Shown: positions 11,401 to 21,649, counted from the first letter of the stretch. The stretch is 54,963 bases of DNA from Mesotaenium endlicherianum (GCA_009602735.1 WELA01011264.1:56747-111709); one strand, 5' to 3'. A program made the numbers and translations. The notes: generated from the letters alone by a model not told the origin.

Positions 11401-12774
11401 AGGAAGTTTAGTCAGCATACTGTAAATAAAGTCCTGTGTTCACTCACTTCACTGAAGGTGAAAAAGTCCTTCCTTGAACAACTTAGGAAAGCCTACCTTT
11501 CTGACCCAACATTTGAGCCCAGCCCCACTACTGGTGTGTGTCGTGCTACTGCACTCGGGTATAAGCTCAAGGGAGGGGTCTGGGTGACTGAAACCACTTC
11601 AGGCAGGCTGAAGCTGGTCATTCCTAATAACTTGGAAATAAGGTCTCTCTTACTGAGTCAAGCTCATGACAGTCTCCTGGGTGGACATTTGGGGCAGGCC
11701 AAAACTGTTGGCAAATTGGCAAAACATTATCATTGGGAGGGGTGTTCCTGAGAAGTCTTGAAATATGTCAAGTCCTGTGACCAGTGTTAGAGAAATAAGT
11801 CTCGGCACACACCACCCGGAGGTCTCTTGCAACCACTGCCCATCCCAGCTGGACGCTGGGAAACTATATCCATGGACTGGGTGGTCTCACTACCAAGAAC
11901 GGCCAATGGGCATGATTCAATACTGGTAGTCGTGGATAAACTGACAAAAATGGTCATTTTTATCCCCACAACTGTCAAAGTGACTGCACTCGAAACAGCG
12001 AGACAGTTTTACAACCATGTAGTATGCCAACATGGGCTCCCTTCTAATATCATCTCAGACAGAGACTCAAAATTCACCTCTAAGTTCTGGAGAGCTTTAA
12101 TGGGGTTAATGGGAGTCAAACAGCTGCTCAGCACAGCCAATCACCCTCAGACTGATGGGCAGACTGAAAGAACTAACCGACTTCTGCAGGAGGTGCTGCG
12201 AGCATATATTAATCAAAAACAAGATAATTGAGATGACCTGTTGCCTCAAATTCAGTTTGCGGTCAACAGTGCGGTGCACACGTCAACGGGCAAGACTCCT
12301 TTTGAACTCAGCCTGGGTAGAGTCCCTAAGTCTCCTTTAGATGTACTTGGGGAGTCTTTAACTGACCCTAAAGGGGTTGACAACCCGGTCTCCCTCCAGT
12401 TAACTCAGGAGTTTGCTGACACCGTGTCAGAAGTCCAAAAAAACCTGCACAAGGCCCAAGAAAACCAACAAAATTACGCTAATCAACACCGTCGGGAGCT
12501 GACATTTTCCAAGGGCGATTTAGTCAAACTGCATTCTCAGCACCTGTACCTCCCTGGTGTGGTCAAGAAAAAGCTTGGCCCTGTCTGGGTTGGTCCATAT
12601 TCGGTGGTACGTCGTATCGGTTAGAATGCTTACAAGCTGAACATGTCAGTCGAATACAAGGGTCACCCGGTCTTCAAAGTCTCCTTCCTGGAACCATACA
12701 TCAAAGGTGATACACTGTTCACAGGTCGGTTACCTGTCCAACCGGGACCGGTCCCCTCTGTCCGGGACGACGAT
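11401..12774 (+). pseudogene. Integrase of copy II, broken
   Basis: DDE integrase. The HHCC zinc region ([19 protein letters not shown] ... CDQC) is interrupted by TGA at about 11749 and TAG near 11788. Catalytic core: D in SMDWVVSLP, D in IISDRDSKFTS, E in QTDGQTERTNR. A TGA at about 12229 divides it from the C-terminal part (TGKTPFELSLGRVPKSPL; GPVWVGPYSVVRRIG), which ends at a TAG near 12622. The reading continues through GHPVFKVSFLEPYIK to the solo-LTR insertion at 12775. Confidence 0.9.
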
Positions 12775-13515
12775 TGTAATGAATCAGTATATTAGTGGAT
12801 ATAATATTCATTTAATAGTTAATGACGTTCAGCCTGCTGAACTTTAGTTAATAGTCAGTTTGCTGGACTTTAGTCAATAGTCAGTCTGGTGGACTTTACA
12901 TAATTATCAGTTTGCTGACTCAGTCGAAAGCAGCAGGCTGAAAGTCCATATAAGTCAGCTTGCTGACACATTCTTTGACAGCAAGCTGACTTCCGTACTC
13001 GGTAGCAGCGAACTGCCTTGATATGCATCTAAGTGCGATATGCTAGATGAATAGCCAGATGACATCCCTATGATGGATGGCTATTCGGGATGATGGGAGA
13101 TGGCAGTGGATTTGGTTAACCGAGGTCCTACCAACGTGGTTAACTCCCGGGTAGGCGGTGCCATCGCACTGACCGTTGAACAGTAAACTCATTCCATGTA
13201 CATACGCTAGGCATTGCTCTCGAGTTCGGCATTCGGAAACGAGGCCAACTCTCCTGTACAGCTTACTGAGAGGGATCTGAATCCAAGGCGAGAAGCCATT
13301 GATACGCACTGTCTTCTAACCTTGCTTATGTATGAGTCTACTGATTTGCATTACATATGCTAGTTTACTCGCATTTGACTTACGAGTATTATTCACTGCT
13401 AGTGTATTGTCCTTTGCCGTTTAACCAGTTAACGGAAATTGCCATCAAGATTACTTGCTGATATAAAGATCTTCATTAATTGTTAATCGCTTATTTGGTA
13501 AGTCGATTTATTTCA
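12775..13515 (+). mobile_element. Solo LTR inserted before the chromodomain of copy II
   Basis: 741 bp LTR of the same family (TGTAATGAATC...TTTCA) with no internal region. Flanks are ACGAT on the left and GCGAT on the right, a 5-bp target duplication with one mismatch. Joining the flanks restores the reading from integrase C-terminus into the chromodomain seen in the other copies. U3 has three consecutive 26-27 bp repeats (12830-12910). Confidence 0.88.
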
Positions 13516-13715
13516 GCGATTTTAAGGAATATGAGGTCGATGAGATTTTAGACGCTCGCTCGGTCCGTCGATCGTCTAAATATGTCATGAAGTACCTCAT
13601 CCGATGGAAGGGTTACGATGCCTCTGGGGACACTTGGGAATTTAAAGACCAGCTGACCAACGCCAAAGGGGCGTTGAAACGGTTCCACCTTCGGGCGGCT
13701 GGAGCACCTCCCTAA
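13516..13715 (+). pseudogene. Chromodomain at the C-terminus of copy II pol
   Basis: Reads KEYEVDEILDARSVRRSSKY, VMKYLIRWKGYDASGDTWEF, KDQLTNAKGALKRFHLRAAG, with stop TAA at 13713-13715. The aromatic residues and WKGY/TWE pattern define a chromodomain, which in chromoviruses tethers integrase to modified histones. It is separated from its integrase by the solo LTR. Confidence 0.9.
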
Positions 13716-13765
13716 CAGTCAATTCAGTTGACACGGGAAGGTGACAGGAGGTCCTGTGTCCATAT

Positions 13766-13840
13766 AAGTTGGAGGGGGATGTGACAGTTAGTGACAGTTG
13801 TGACAGGCAGCCCACCTTTAAAATTAAGTTGGAGGGAGTG
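13766..13840 (+). promoter_or_regulatory. Internal purine tracts and GTGACAG repeats between pol and the accessory ORF
   Basis: AAGTTGGAGGGGGAT (13766-13780) is followed at once by three GTGACAG copies (13781, 13791, 13799), then a second AAGTTGGAGGGAGTGG (13828-13843). The purine runs resemble the 3' polypurine tract AAGTTGGAGGGAT before the LTR. Equivalent sequences exist at 16621-16635 (minus) and 24926-24942. They could be a central polypurine tract or the relic of an older 3' end. Confidence 0.5.
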
Positions 13841-14039
13841 GTATTCTCTGATCACCATATTACACACTCAACCTGCGCTCACACTCACTTGCTCTCTAAG
13901 TCAATTTTTCCTTATATTCACTCACACCAGGTATTCCACACTAGGACCTCTCCCGATCGCTTTCCCCTTCATCAAGGGCACTTAGTAGCGGCAAAATATC
14001 ACGACTTCACTAAGTGCATTGTGTTTATAATTGAGCAGG

Positions 14040-15701
14040 ATGACTCAAAAGTCGGAACTCAAGAGGAAGAGAAGGGCGGAAGAGGCACATGCAGAATACT
14101 TGCAATTCCGTGGAGAAATCGAATCATCTTCCATCTCCGCTCGAGAATCACAACGACTCCAACAACAGCGGGAGGCACAGAAGAAGAAGGAGGAGGAGGA
14201 ACAGGCCAGACTGAGGCAGGAAGAAATGGACAGAAAAGCTGCAGAGGAGGCCAAGAAAGCAGAGGAGGAGAGGCAAGCTGAGGAGAAGCGGAAGCAGCAG
14301 GCTGAAGAAGAAGAACAGAGGAGAATCAGCAGCTACCGCTACACAATGCTGGGCAAGGGCTTTGATCTATTGGAGGAGCCCTTCAAGTATGCCCAGAGAA
14401 GTCGCAGTGAATTGCAGAAGGAAATCCTCCAAAGGGAAGGGGAGACATCCGAAAACTTTGACAAGTATATAGAGGTCAGCACAGGGCTCCTCCTCTACCA
14501 CGATTACGCCAGGATGGTAGGATATACAATCAGAGAGGCCAAGGCAATGGCCCAGGTGAACGAAGCAGGGGCTGTCTCGATTCCTGGTATCTGGGGGGAA
14601 GATAGGGTCATCAGGATGATCCCCATGGACGCGGACAGCTTCAAGGACTCAATACCCCATAACAGGTTCAAGGCCATGTACAATGAGGTGGAGAAAAGGA
14701 GCTGGGAATTCTTGGCCAGGGAAACCAGTCAGCTGGACTTTGCAGGGCACTGGTACCCTTGTACTCTTAAAAAGACAGACCCTGCCTTCTTCCAAAAGCC
14801 CACTGATTGGCGGTGGATTACCATCAACATGAGGGACCGGCAGAATGACAGGGCGACGGATGAGGATTTCCTGACAGACCTAAAGGGGAACATAGTATTG
14901 CCCCCTCACATTGCGGCTTGGGACCCAAGATTGGATGGAGTCAAAGACTGCATGAGCCAAGAGATGCAGGGGGACAGAAGCAGGGCCCGAGAGTCATTCT
15001 CCAAAGGGAAGCACGCTTATGCCAAATGGGCAAGTAAGCAGGGGGAAAAGGACCTCTATGCGGTCCGGACTCAGCAGCCCCCACCAGCACCCAAAAGGGG
15101 AAGGTCAGTAGGATATTCTTTTTCCCGGGAAGAGCTAGAGCAGCTGACAAAAGAGACCCCAGAAGTCTCAGAGGAACCCCGGGACGGAGAGGAGGAGGAG
15201 TCAGAGGAAGACGAGGAGGAAGGCGAGGAGGAGGACACTAGCCCCGCCGTGATCTTGACGCCTGCCACATCCCCTATAAGGGAGAAGACGGGGTTGGCCA
15301 TGCAGCAACTCGCTGAAGAGGAGGAAATCACTTGGTTGGGGATTGCCAGAGGACAGACTCCATCTCCAGGCAAGGAGACCCAGTCAGACAAGGCAGACAG
15401 GAGGGCTGCTCGAGAGATAGCCAGAGGCCTGCCAGCATCTCCCTCGCAGAGAGGGCATGTACCCTTGGCTCATGTCATGCAACATCCTTCTGGGATGCCG
15501 GTATACGTACCTGTCAGTTTGAGGGCTGCCCAGGAGAAGGCTGCCTCCCTCCAGACTGTGCAGGAGGAAACAGCCCAGTTACTGCGTTCTCCACGGGGCC
15601 CTTACACAAAACCTCCCTCTCTGACAGGCTTCAGAAGGCCCCAAGACAAGACGAGGTCTGGCTCCCCTGAGTATAGGGCCTCAGGGACATCTCCCTCCTA
15701 A
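14040..15701 (+). CDS. Chromovirus 3' accessory ORF, 553 codons, intact, function unknown
   Basis: Uninterrupted ORF between the pol chromodomain and the 3' LTR, the place where env lies in retroviruses. I chose the ATG at 14040 because the related copy has an ATG at the matching place (25189). Residues about 5-115 are Lys/Arg/Glu/Gln-rich and heptad-like (coiled coil). The middle is a globular-looking block with conserved PTDWRW and LPPHIAAWDPRLDG, then FSKGKHAYAKWA. Next comes an acidic Glu/Asp stretch near residues 385-405, then RGLPASPSQRGHVPLAHVM and LLRSPRGP. I see no signal peptide, no transmembrane segment and no Cys-rich pattern, so it is unlikely to be an envelope protein. It could be a nucleic-acid-binding or particle-associated protein. 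Two related copies are broken (5797, 25189). Confidence 0.7.
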   Translation: MTQKSELKRKRRAEEAHAEYLQFRGEIESSSISARESQRLQQQREAQKKKEEEEQARLRQEEMDRKAAEEAKKAEEERQAEEKRKQQAEEEEQRRISSYRYTMLGKGFDLLEEPFKYAQRSRSELQKEILQREGETSENFDKYIEVSTGLLLYHDYARMVGYTIREAKAMAQVNEAGAVSIPGIWGEDRVIRMIPMDADSFKDSIPHNRFKAMYNEVEKRSWEFLARETSQLDFAGHWYPCTLKKTDPAFFQKPTDWRWITINMRDRQNDRATDEDFLTDLKGNIVLPPHIAAWDPRLDGVKDCMSQEMQGDRSRARESFSKGKHAYAKWASKQGEKDLYAVRTQQPPPAPKRGRSVGYSFSREELEQLTKETPEVSEEPRDGEEEESEEDEEEGEEEDTSPAVILTPATSPIREKTGLAMQQLAEEEEITWLGIARGQTPSPGKETQSDKADRRAAREIARGLPASPSQRGHVPLAHVMQHPSGMPVYVPVSLRAAQEKAASLQTVQEETAQLLRSPRGPYTKPPSLTGFRRPQDKTRSGSPEYRASGTSPS

Positions 15702-15751
15702 TGGCAGTAGGCTGGGGACGGAAGGGACAGTACGCTGTTATTAGTATTAGT

Positions 15752-15786
15752 GTTGTCGAGGCGACAACATGATAAGTTGGAGGGAT
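15752..15786 (+). promoter_or_regulatory. Perfect 7-bp hairpin and polypurine tract before the 3' LTR of copy II
   Basis: GTTGTCGAGGCGACAAC (15752-15768) forms a perfect 7-bp stem with a 3-base loop. ATAAGTTGGAGGGAT then leads directly into the LTR at 15787. The purine tract is the presumed plus-strand primer; the hairpin role is unknown. Confidence 0.65.
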
Positions 15787-16507
15787 TGTAATGAATCAGT
15801 ATATTGGTTGACATAATATTCATTTAAATAATATAGTTCAATAAGTTCAGCCTGCTGAACTCTAGTTAATGATCAGTCTGCTGGACTTTGTATTTAATAT
15901 CAGTTTAATGACTCGGCCGGAAGCAGCAGGCTGAAGTCAGCTTAAGTCAGCTTGCTGACACATTCTTTGACAGCCAGCTGACTTCCGTACTCGGTAGCAG
16001 CGAGCTGGCTCGATATGCATCTAAGTGTGGTATGCTAGATGAATGGCCAGATGACATCCCTATGATGGATGGCGATTCGGGATGATGGGAAATGGCGTTG
16101 GATTTGGTTAACCGAGGTCCTACCAACGTGGTTAACTCCCGGGTAGGCGGTGCCATCGCACTGACCGTTGAACAGTAAACTCATTCCATGTACATACGCT
16201 AGACATTGCTCTCGAGTTCGGCATTCGGAAACGAGGCCAACTCTCTTGTACAGCTTACTGAGAGCGATCTGAATCCAAGGCGAGAAGCCATTGATACGCA
16301 CTGTCTTCTAACCTTGCTTATATATGAGTTTAGTGATTTGCATTATTGATGCTAGTTTACTCGCATTTGACTTACGAGTATTATTCACTGCTAGTGTGTT
16401 GTCTTTTGCCGTTTAACCAGTTAACGGAAAATACCATGAAGATTACTTGCTGATATAAAGATTTTTATTAATTGTTAATCGTCTATTTGGTAAGTCGATT
16501 CATTTCA
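15787..16507 (+). repeat. 3' LTR of copy II
   Basis: 721 bp, TGTAATGAATC to GATTCATTTCA. It is immediately followed at 16508 by the truncated 3' part of the minus-strand copy, so this is a breakpoint between two elements in opposite orientation. Confidence 0.9.
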
Positions 16508-16685
16508 AGAATGGTCATAAAATTTTCCTGGCTGATCCCGGAACGGCACACACTCCCTCCAACTTAAGTTTAAGGGTGGGCTGCCTGTCACAACTGTCAC
16601 TATCTCTCACTAACTGTCACATTCCCCTCCGACTTATATGGAGACAGGACCTCCTGTCACCTGTCCTTGTCCACTAAGATGACAA

Positions 16686-18070
16686 TTAGGGAAGGGTGCC
16701 AGCCGCCCGAAGGTGGAAGTGTTTCAACGCCCCTTTGGCATTGTTCAGCTGGTCTATAAATTCCCAAGTGTCCCTAGAGGCATCATAACCCTTCCATCTG
16801 ACCAGGTACTTCATGACATATTTAGATGATCGACGGACAAAGCGAGCGTCTAAAATCTCCTCAACCTCATATTCCTCAGGGTCACCATTCCGGACAGCGG
16901 GGACCGGTCCCGGTTGGACAGGGAACCGACCTGTGAACAGTGTGTCACCTTTAATGTAGAGTTTGAGGAAGGAGACATTAAAGACGGGGTGACTCTTGTA
17001 TTCTGCTGACGTGTTCAGTTTGTAAGCATTCTGACCAACACGCGCACCACCGAACATGGACCGACCCAAACCAGACCAAGCTTTTTCTTGACCACCCCAG
17101 GCAGGTATAGGTGCTGAGAATGCAGTTTGACCAAATCGCCTTCAGAAAATGTCAGTTCTCGACGGTGTTGATTAGCGTATTTTTGTTGTTTTTCCTAGGC
17201 TTTGTGCAGGTTCTGTTGGACTCCTGACAGGGTGTCAGCAAACTCCTGAGTTAACTGGAGGGAGATCGGATTGTCAATCCCTTCAGGGTGAGTTGAAGAC
17301 TCCCTTAGTATATCTAAAGGAGACTTAGGGACTCTACCGAGGCTCAGTTCAAAAGGAGTCTTGCCCGTTGATGCGTGCACCGCATTGTTGACCGCAAACT
17401 GGATTTGAGGCAATAGGTCATCCCAACTGTCTTGTTTTTGGTTATATATGCTCTCAGCACCTCTTGCAGAACTCGGTTAGTTCTTTCAGTCTGCCCATCA
17501 GTCTGAGGGTGGTTTGCTGTGCTGAGCAGCTGTTTGACTCCCATTAATCCCATTAAAGCTCTCCAGAACTTAGAGGTAAATTTTGAGTCTCTGTCTGAGA
17601 TGATATTAGAGGATAGCCCATGTTGGCATACTACATGGTTGTAGAACTGTCTCGCTGTATTGAGTGCAGTTACTTTGACAGTTGTGGGGATGAAAATGAC
17701 CATTTTTGTTAGTCTATCCACGACTACCAGTATCGAATCATGCCCATTGGCGGTTCGTGGCGGTGTTACCATCCAGTCCATGGATATTGTTTCCCAGCGT
17801 CCAGCTGGGATGGGCAGCGGTTTTAAGAGACCCCACGGTGGTGTGTGTCTAGACTTATTTCTTTGACACTGATCACAGGTATTAACATGTTTCAAGACCT
17901 CTCGAGGTAATCCCTCCCAATGATAATGTTTTGCCAGTTTGCCAACAGTTTTGGCCTGCCCCAAATGCCCACCCAGTAAAACTGTCATGTACTTGACTCA
18001 GTAAAAGGACCCTTGTTTCCAAGTTATTAAGAATGACCAGCTTCAGCCTGCTTGAAGTGGTTTCGGTCAC
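16686..18070 (-). pseudogene. Integrase and chromodomain of copy IV, broken
   Basis: Integrase zinc region ([23 protein letters not shown]) and DDE core (SMDWMVTPPRT; IISDRDSKFTS; QTDGQTERTNR) are in one frame at 17344-17988. A shift near 17440 leads to the TGKTPFELSLGRVPKSPL segment (17195-17413), with another break near 17200. The terminal segment 16686-17069 encodes FNVSFLKLYIKGDT and the chromodomain (EYEVEEILDARFVRRSSKY, VRWKGYDASRDTWEF), ending TAA at 16686-16688. In this copy the chromodomain is contiguous with the integrase end, which proves that the solo LTR in copy II is an insertion. Confidence 0.9.
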
Positions 18071-18082
18071 CCAGACCCCACC

Positions 18083-19780
18083 CTAAAGCCTATACTCGAG
18101 TGCAGTAGCATGACACACACCATCACTGGGGCTGGGCTCAAATGGTTGGTCAGAAAGGTAGGCTTTCCTAAGTTGTTCAAGGAAGGACTTTTTCACCTTT
18201 AGTGAAGTGAGTGCACAAAGGACTTTATCTACGGCATGTTGGCTAAAGTTCCTATCTTGCGAGTCAGGTCTTCTAGAGAGTGCATCAGCAGGATTCAACT
18301 TCCCTAATTTGTAGTTAATCTGGACTTGAAACTGCTCTAGCATCTGGCTCCAGCGGTTCTCCCTCCTTGACAGCTTGGACTTCTTCTAAAAGTGAGTGAG
18401 AGCTAGATGATCTGTAATCACCTTAAAAGCTTTACCATGTAAGTATGCTCTCCACTGTTTGAGCACATGAATGATAGCTAGCAGCTCTTTATCATGCACA
18501 GAGTAGTTAATCTCAGCTGGATTAAACTTCATAGACTCATACAACACAGGATGCTACTCCTGCTTTACCTTACCATCCTTTGTGGCTTTGTCAACAGGCT
18601 GCAATAAAATAGCACCCATGGCAAAGTCCGAAGCATCAGTAACCACCGACACAGGTTTGCTGGGGTCATACACGGCTAGCACTGGGGCAGAACAAAGAGC
18701 ATCTTTAAGGGTCTGGAAGGCAGCCTGCTGCTCTTCCCCCCACACGTACCCTATGTCTTTCTTAGTAAGGTCAGTCAGTTTACTGGCCTTTGTAGAATAA
18801 TTCTCGATAAATCGTTTATAGTAGTTAGCCAACCCAAGGAAGGATCTAACTTTGGAGACAGATTGTGGTACAGACCAGTCCTTTATGGTCTAAACTTTCT
18901 TAGGATCCACACTGATGCCTTTCTTGCTGACAACATGGCCTAGAAATTCAATATTTTCCTTGAAGAACTCACACTTGCTCATTTTAGCATACAATTGGTT
19001 TCTTCTCAGAGTGTCCGTGACTGTCTTTCAGTGTTCAGCATGCTGAGCTTCGTATTCAGAGAAAATTAAAATATCGTCCAGGAAGACTTGCACAAATTTA
19101 TCTAGGTATTGTCTGAAAATGTCATTCATAGCAACTATGAAGGTTGCAGGAGCATTAGTCAGTCCAAATGGCATCACGCTGAACTCATAGTGTCCATAAC
19201 GAGTGCGGAAGGCAGTCTTGTGTTCATCCCCCTCAGCAATTCTAATTTGATGATAACCACTCTTGAGATCTATCTTACTGAACACCTTAGCACCAGACAG
19301 GGTATCAAGCAGGTCCTCGATTCTAGGTGAAGCATACTTGTTCTTTACTGTAATTCTGTTAAGAGCTCTGTAATCAACGCACATCCGCATACTCCCATCC
19401 TTTTTCTTAAGAAAGAGGATGGGTGCGCCATAAGGTGATATACTGGGGGAAATGTAACCATTCTCCTCAAGCTCTGCAATCTATGTTTTCAACTCTTCGC
19501 TCTCCACATAGGACAAGCCATAAGTGCGCTGCCAGGGTGGCTGACTCCCAGGTAATAAGTCAATCCTGTGATCCACTTTCCTCTTAGGAGGTAATCCTGG
19601 AGGCATATTAAAAACATCAGTGTATTGAGCAACAATTTTTGTAACAGTAGGGTGCGCCGGAGGGCTTACCTTTTTCTCAACCACTTCTTCAGGATGAGGG
19701 GGTACCTCTCTTAGCAGCAGACAGGACATTCTGTCTTCCTTCTGGTCCCAGCTTTTGATGAACTCCATTGCAGTCAGCAA
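18083..19780 (-). pseudogene. Reverse transcriptase and RNase H of copy IV, broken
   Basis: RT core at 19028-19390 ([53 protein letters not shown]), preceded by the linker from the protease (19481-19780). The RNase H segment at 18554-18832 ([17 protein letters not shown]) continues to [15 protein letters not shown] near 18300. Stops near 18388, 18550, 18890 and 19485 and several shifts interrupt it. Confidence 0.9.
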
Positions 19781-19807
19781 TTTGCATCCTCCTAGAAGTC
19801 TCTTCTC

Positions 19808-20401
19808 TTACTTCATTTGCCATCCATACAGGACAAGAGGAAGAGCACTGGTGGGTGCCAAATTAGTTTGCCCATCACTGGCTCCTCTCACTTCAATTGT
19901 ACCTCTGCTCCAACACACTTCAGCTTGATGTCTATAAAGCCAGGACCTGCCTAGCACGAGATCATAAAAGCTAGTGTTGAGTACCTCAAATGTAAGCGTT
20001 TCAGTTAGAACTGCAATGCCAGAACCTAATTGGACCTCAATAGGCTTAGTTATAACTCCTCCCGGGATACTTGAGGCATCTCCAAGGAATATTTTTCTAT
20101 TCCCTTGGGTGACAGTAGGCAGCCTTAGCCGCTTAACTAAGTCCTTGTGGATAAAGGTATGTGACGCCCCTCCGTCAACAAATGCCCTCACCTTCCTACC
20201 TGTAATCATGCAATGCAGTAGGATAGGAGGGACTGTCTTTTCGTGACTTTCGCATTGTTCTCCTGACTTAGCAAAGAAATGTTGGACATCAGGTGGAACA
20301 AGAGCATCCAGAGTGTGCACTCTCTGGACGTCTATATTGGTGATGGTCTCCTTTATCTGGTTGTCAGGCATGCATAGTGAGTCCAGTTCAGCACGATCCA
20401 T
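19808..20401 (-). pseudogene. Aspartic protease domain of copy IV (open frame)
   Basis: One open frame with RAFVDGGASHTFIHKDLVK as active-site block, then KIFLGDASSIPGGVITKPIE and LVLGRSWLYRHQAEV. The DGGAS active site matches copy II, so Gly in place of Thr/Ser is a family trait rather than a mutation of one copy. It is flanked by breaks on both sides and so cannot belong to a working polyprotein. Confidence 0.85.
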
Positions 20402-20472
20402 AATACCTGCTACGAGGGCAGCTAGTGACGACTCACTATCTCTAGCATCCTCACAGTCAGTAGACTGGATTA

Positions 20473-21628
20473 CTAACTGTTGCTGTCTTTTAAAGGCTGG
20501 TCTTTTCTCTCGACCTTAGGCAGGTGCTTGACTAAACACTGCTCTCTGAAGTGACCCGTCTGCTGGCGATGGAAGCAAATTGATTTTGCTAAGGCTGGTC
20601 TCGGCTTAGTCCTACCACCACCTCTTCCATAGCCTCCTCGAGAGAAACCACCTCTCCCTTTAGACTGCATAGCATTATACTGATACTCATATTCATCACC
20701 CTGATGATCCTCAGCCTGGTCTCCTTCAATTGCATTATAGGAATCGTGGGGCTTTTTGACAACCTTAGACACCAAAGCATTACTCTGGCGCTTGTGATTG
20801 AACTGCTGCTGATCCCAGGCATCAGCATCCTGGATCAAGTCAGCCAGTTTCTCATACTTCTTTTCAGCAAAATGACCAGAGACTTTGGATTTCAAGCCAT
20901 ACCTGAAGTATGCTATCCTATACCGATAGCATCAGGTAATATTTTCTGTTTCCCTCAGGATCATAGTCCTGGGGAGGTTTCGGCTTGGGCTTACTAGGCC
21001 CTCTGCCACCACCACCAGTGGTTTGAGAACCCAGTTGGTCTTTGTCCCGCAGGAGAGACATTACGATTCTCTTGATGTCTTGTTGGGACTGGTACATGCT
21101 CGCCGTTTGCGATTGCATTTGCACGAACAATGCTCCCAAATTCACACTTTGAGGTGGGAGTCTAGCAAATGCAGTAGCAGCAGTGGCATCCACGTGCTGA
21201 GTGGTGTTCTCTACAGTCCCTCTCGCTTCTGCAGCAGCAATTCCTGCCGCATTCAACCGGTCACAAATTTGACCTAGAGGCACATTGAGTTGTTCAGCAG
21301 GAGGTGGGTCCAGAACATTGGCCCTTGGTGCCATACATTCCTCGACTGTGCGCTCGTCCGCTGGTTGTCCTTCCCTCCTTTCTGTATCTTCAGCAGCCTT
21401 TGCTAATCGTTCACCTTCTAATCTGGCTCTCTCCTCCTCCGCGTGCTGTGCTGCGACTGCGGCAATAGCAGCTGCTTCATCTGCAGCCTCTCTAGCTGCA
21501 ATATCTGCCACTGCTTCAGAATAGGTACGGGTTCCCGCTACATCGCTTTCAGCCTGATTTTGGACATTCTTGTTATCCTGGTTCTCCATGTCTCGAGAGT
21601 TGCTAGTTTGAGACCTTGTCCTTACCAT
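20473..21628 (-). pseudogene. gag of copy IV with deletion of the capsid core
   Basis: ATG at 21626-21628 (MVRTRSQTSNSRDMENQDNK) with an open frame to about 20918. At about 20920-20940 the segment encoding most of the capsid core (about 100 codons, present at 4170-4510 in copy I) is missing: PEGNRKYYL runs directly into the YRIAYFRYGLKS region out of frame. The remainder (20473-20895) has the RGG-rich stretch and a zinc knuckle whose second Cys is Arg (CFHRQQTGHFREQC). Confidence 0.85.
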
Positions 21629-21649
21629 ACAAACAAGACTGTGATAACT

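Larger units (their letters stand above)
2745..16507 (+). mobile_element. Composite Ty3/gypsy chromovirus: LTR-internal I-LTR-internal II-LTR
   Basis: Three LTRs in the same orientation (2745-3444, 6928-7647, 15787-16507; 700, 720 and 721 bp) separate two internal regions. Each LTR starts TGTAATGAATC and ends GATTCATTTCA. Primer sites follow the first two. Region I has gag, then a reverse divergent LTR replacing pol, then the end of an accessory ORF. Region II has gag, protease, RT, RNase H, integrase, chromodomain and the accessory ORF. The middle LTR serves as 3' LTR of I and 5' LTR of II, the product expected from recombination between LTRs of neighbouring or identical copies. No target-site duplication is visible at the outer ends (ATTTC on the left, AGAAT on the right). 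Many frameshifts and stops make it non-autonomous today. Confidence 0.85.

Noticed and set aside
14040..15701. Calling the extra chromovirus ORF an envelope gene
   Set aside because: Position fits, but there is no signal peptide, no membrane segment and no Cys pattern. It is described as unknown instead.
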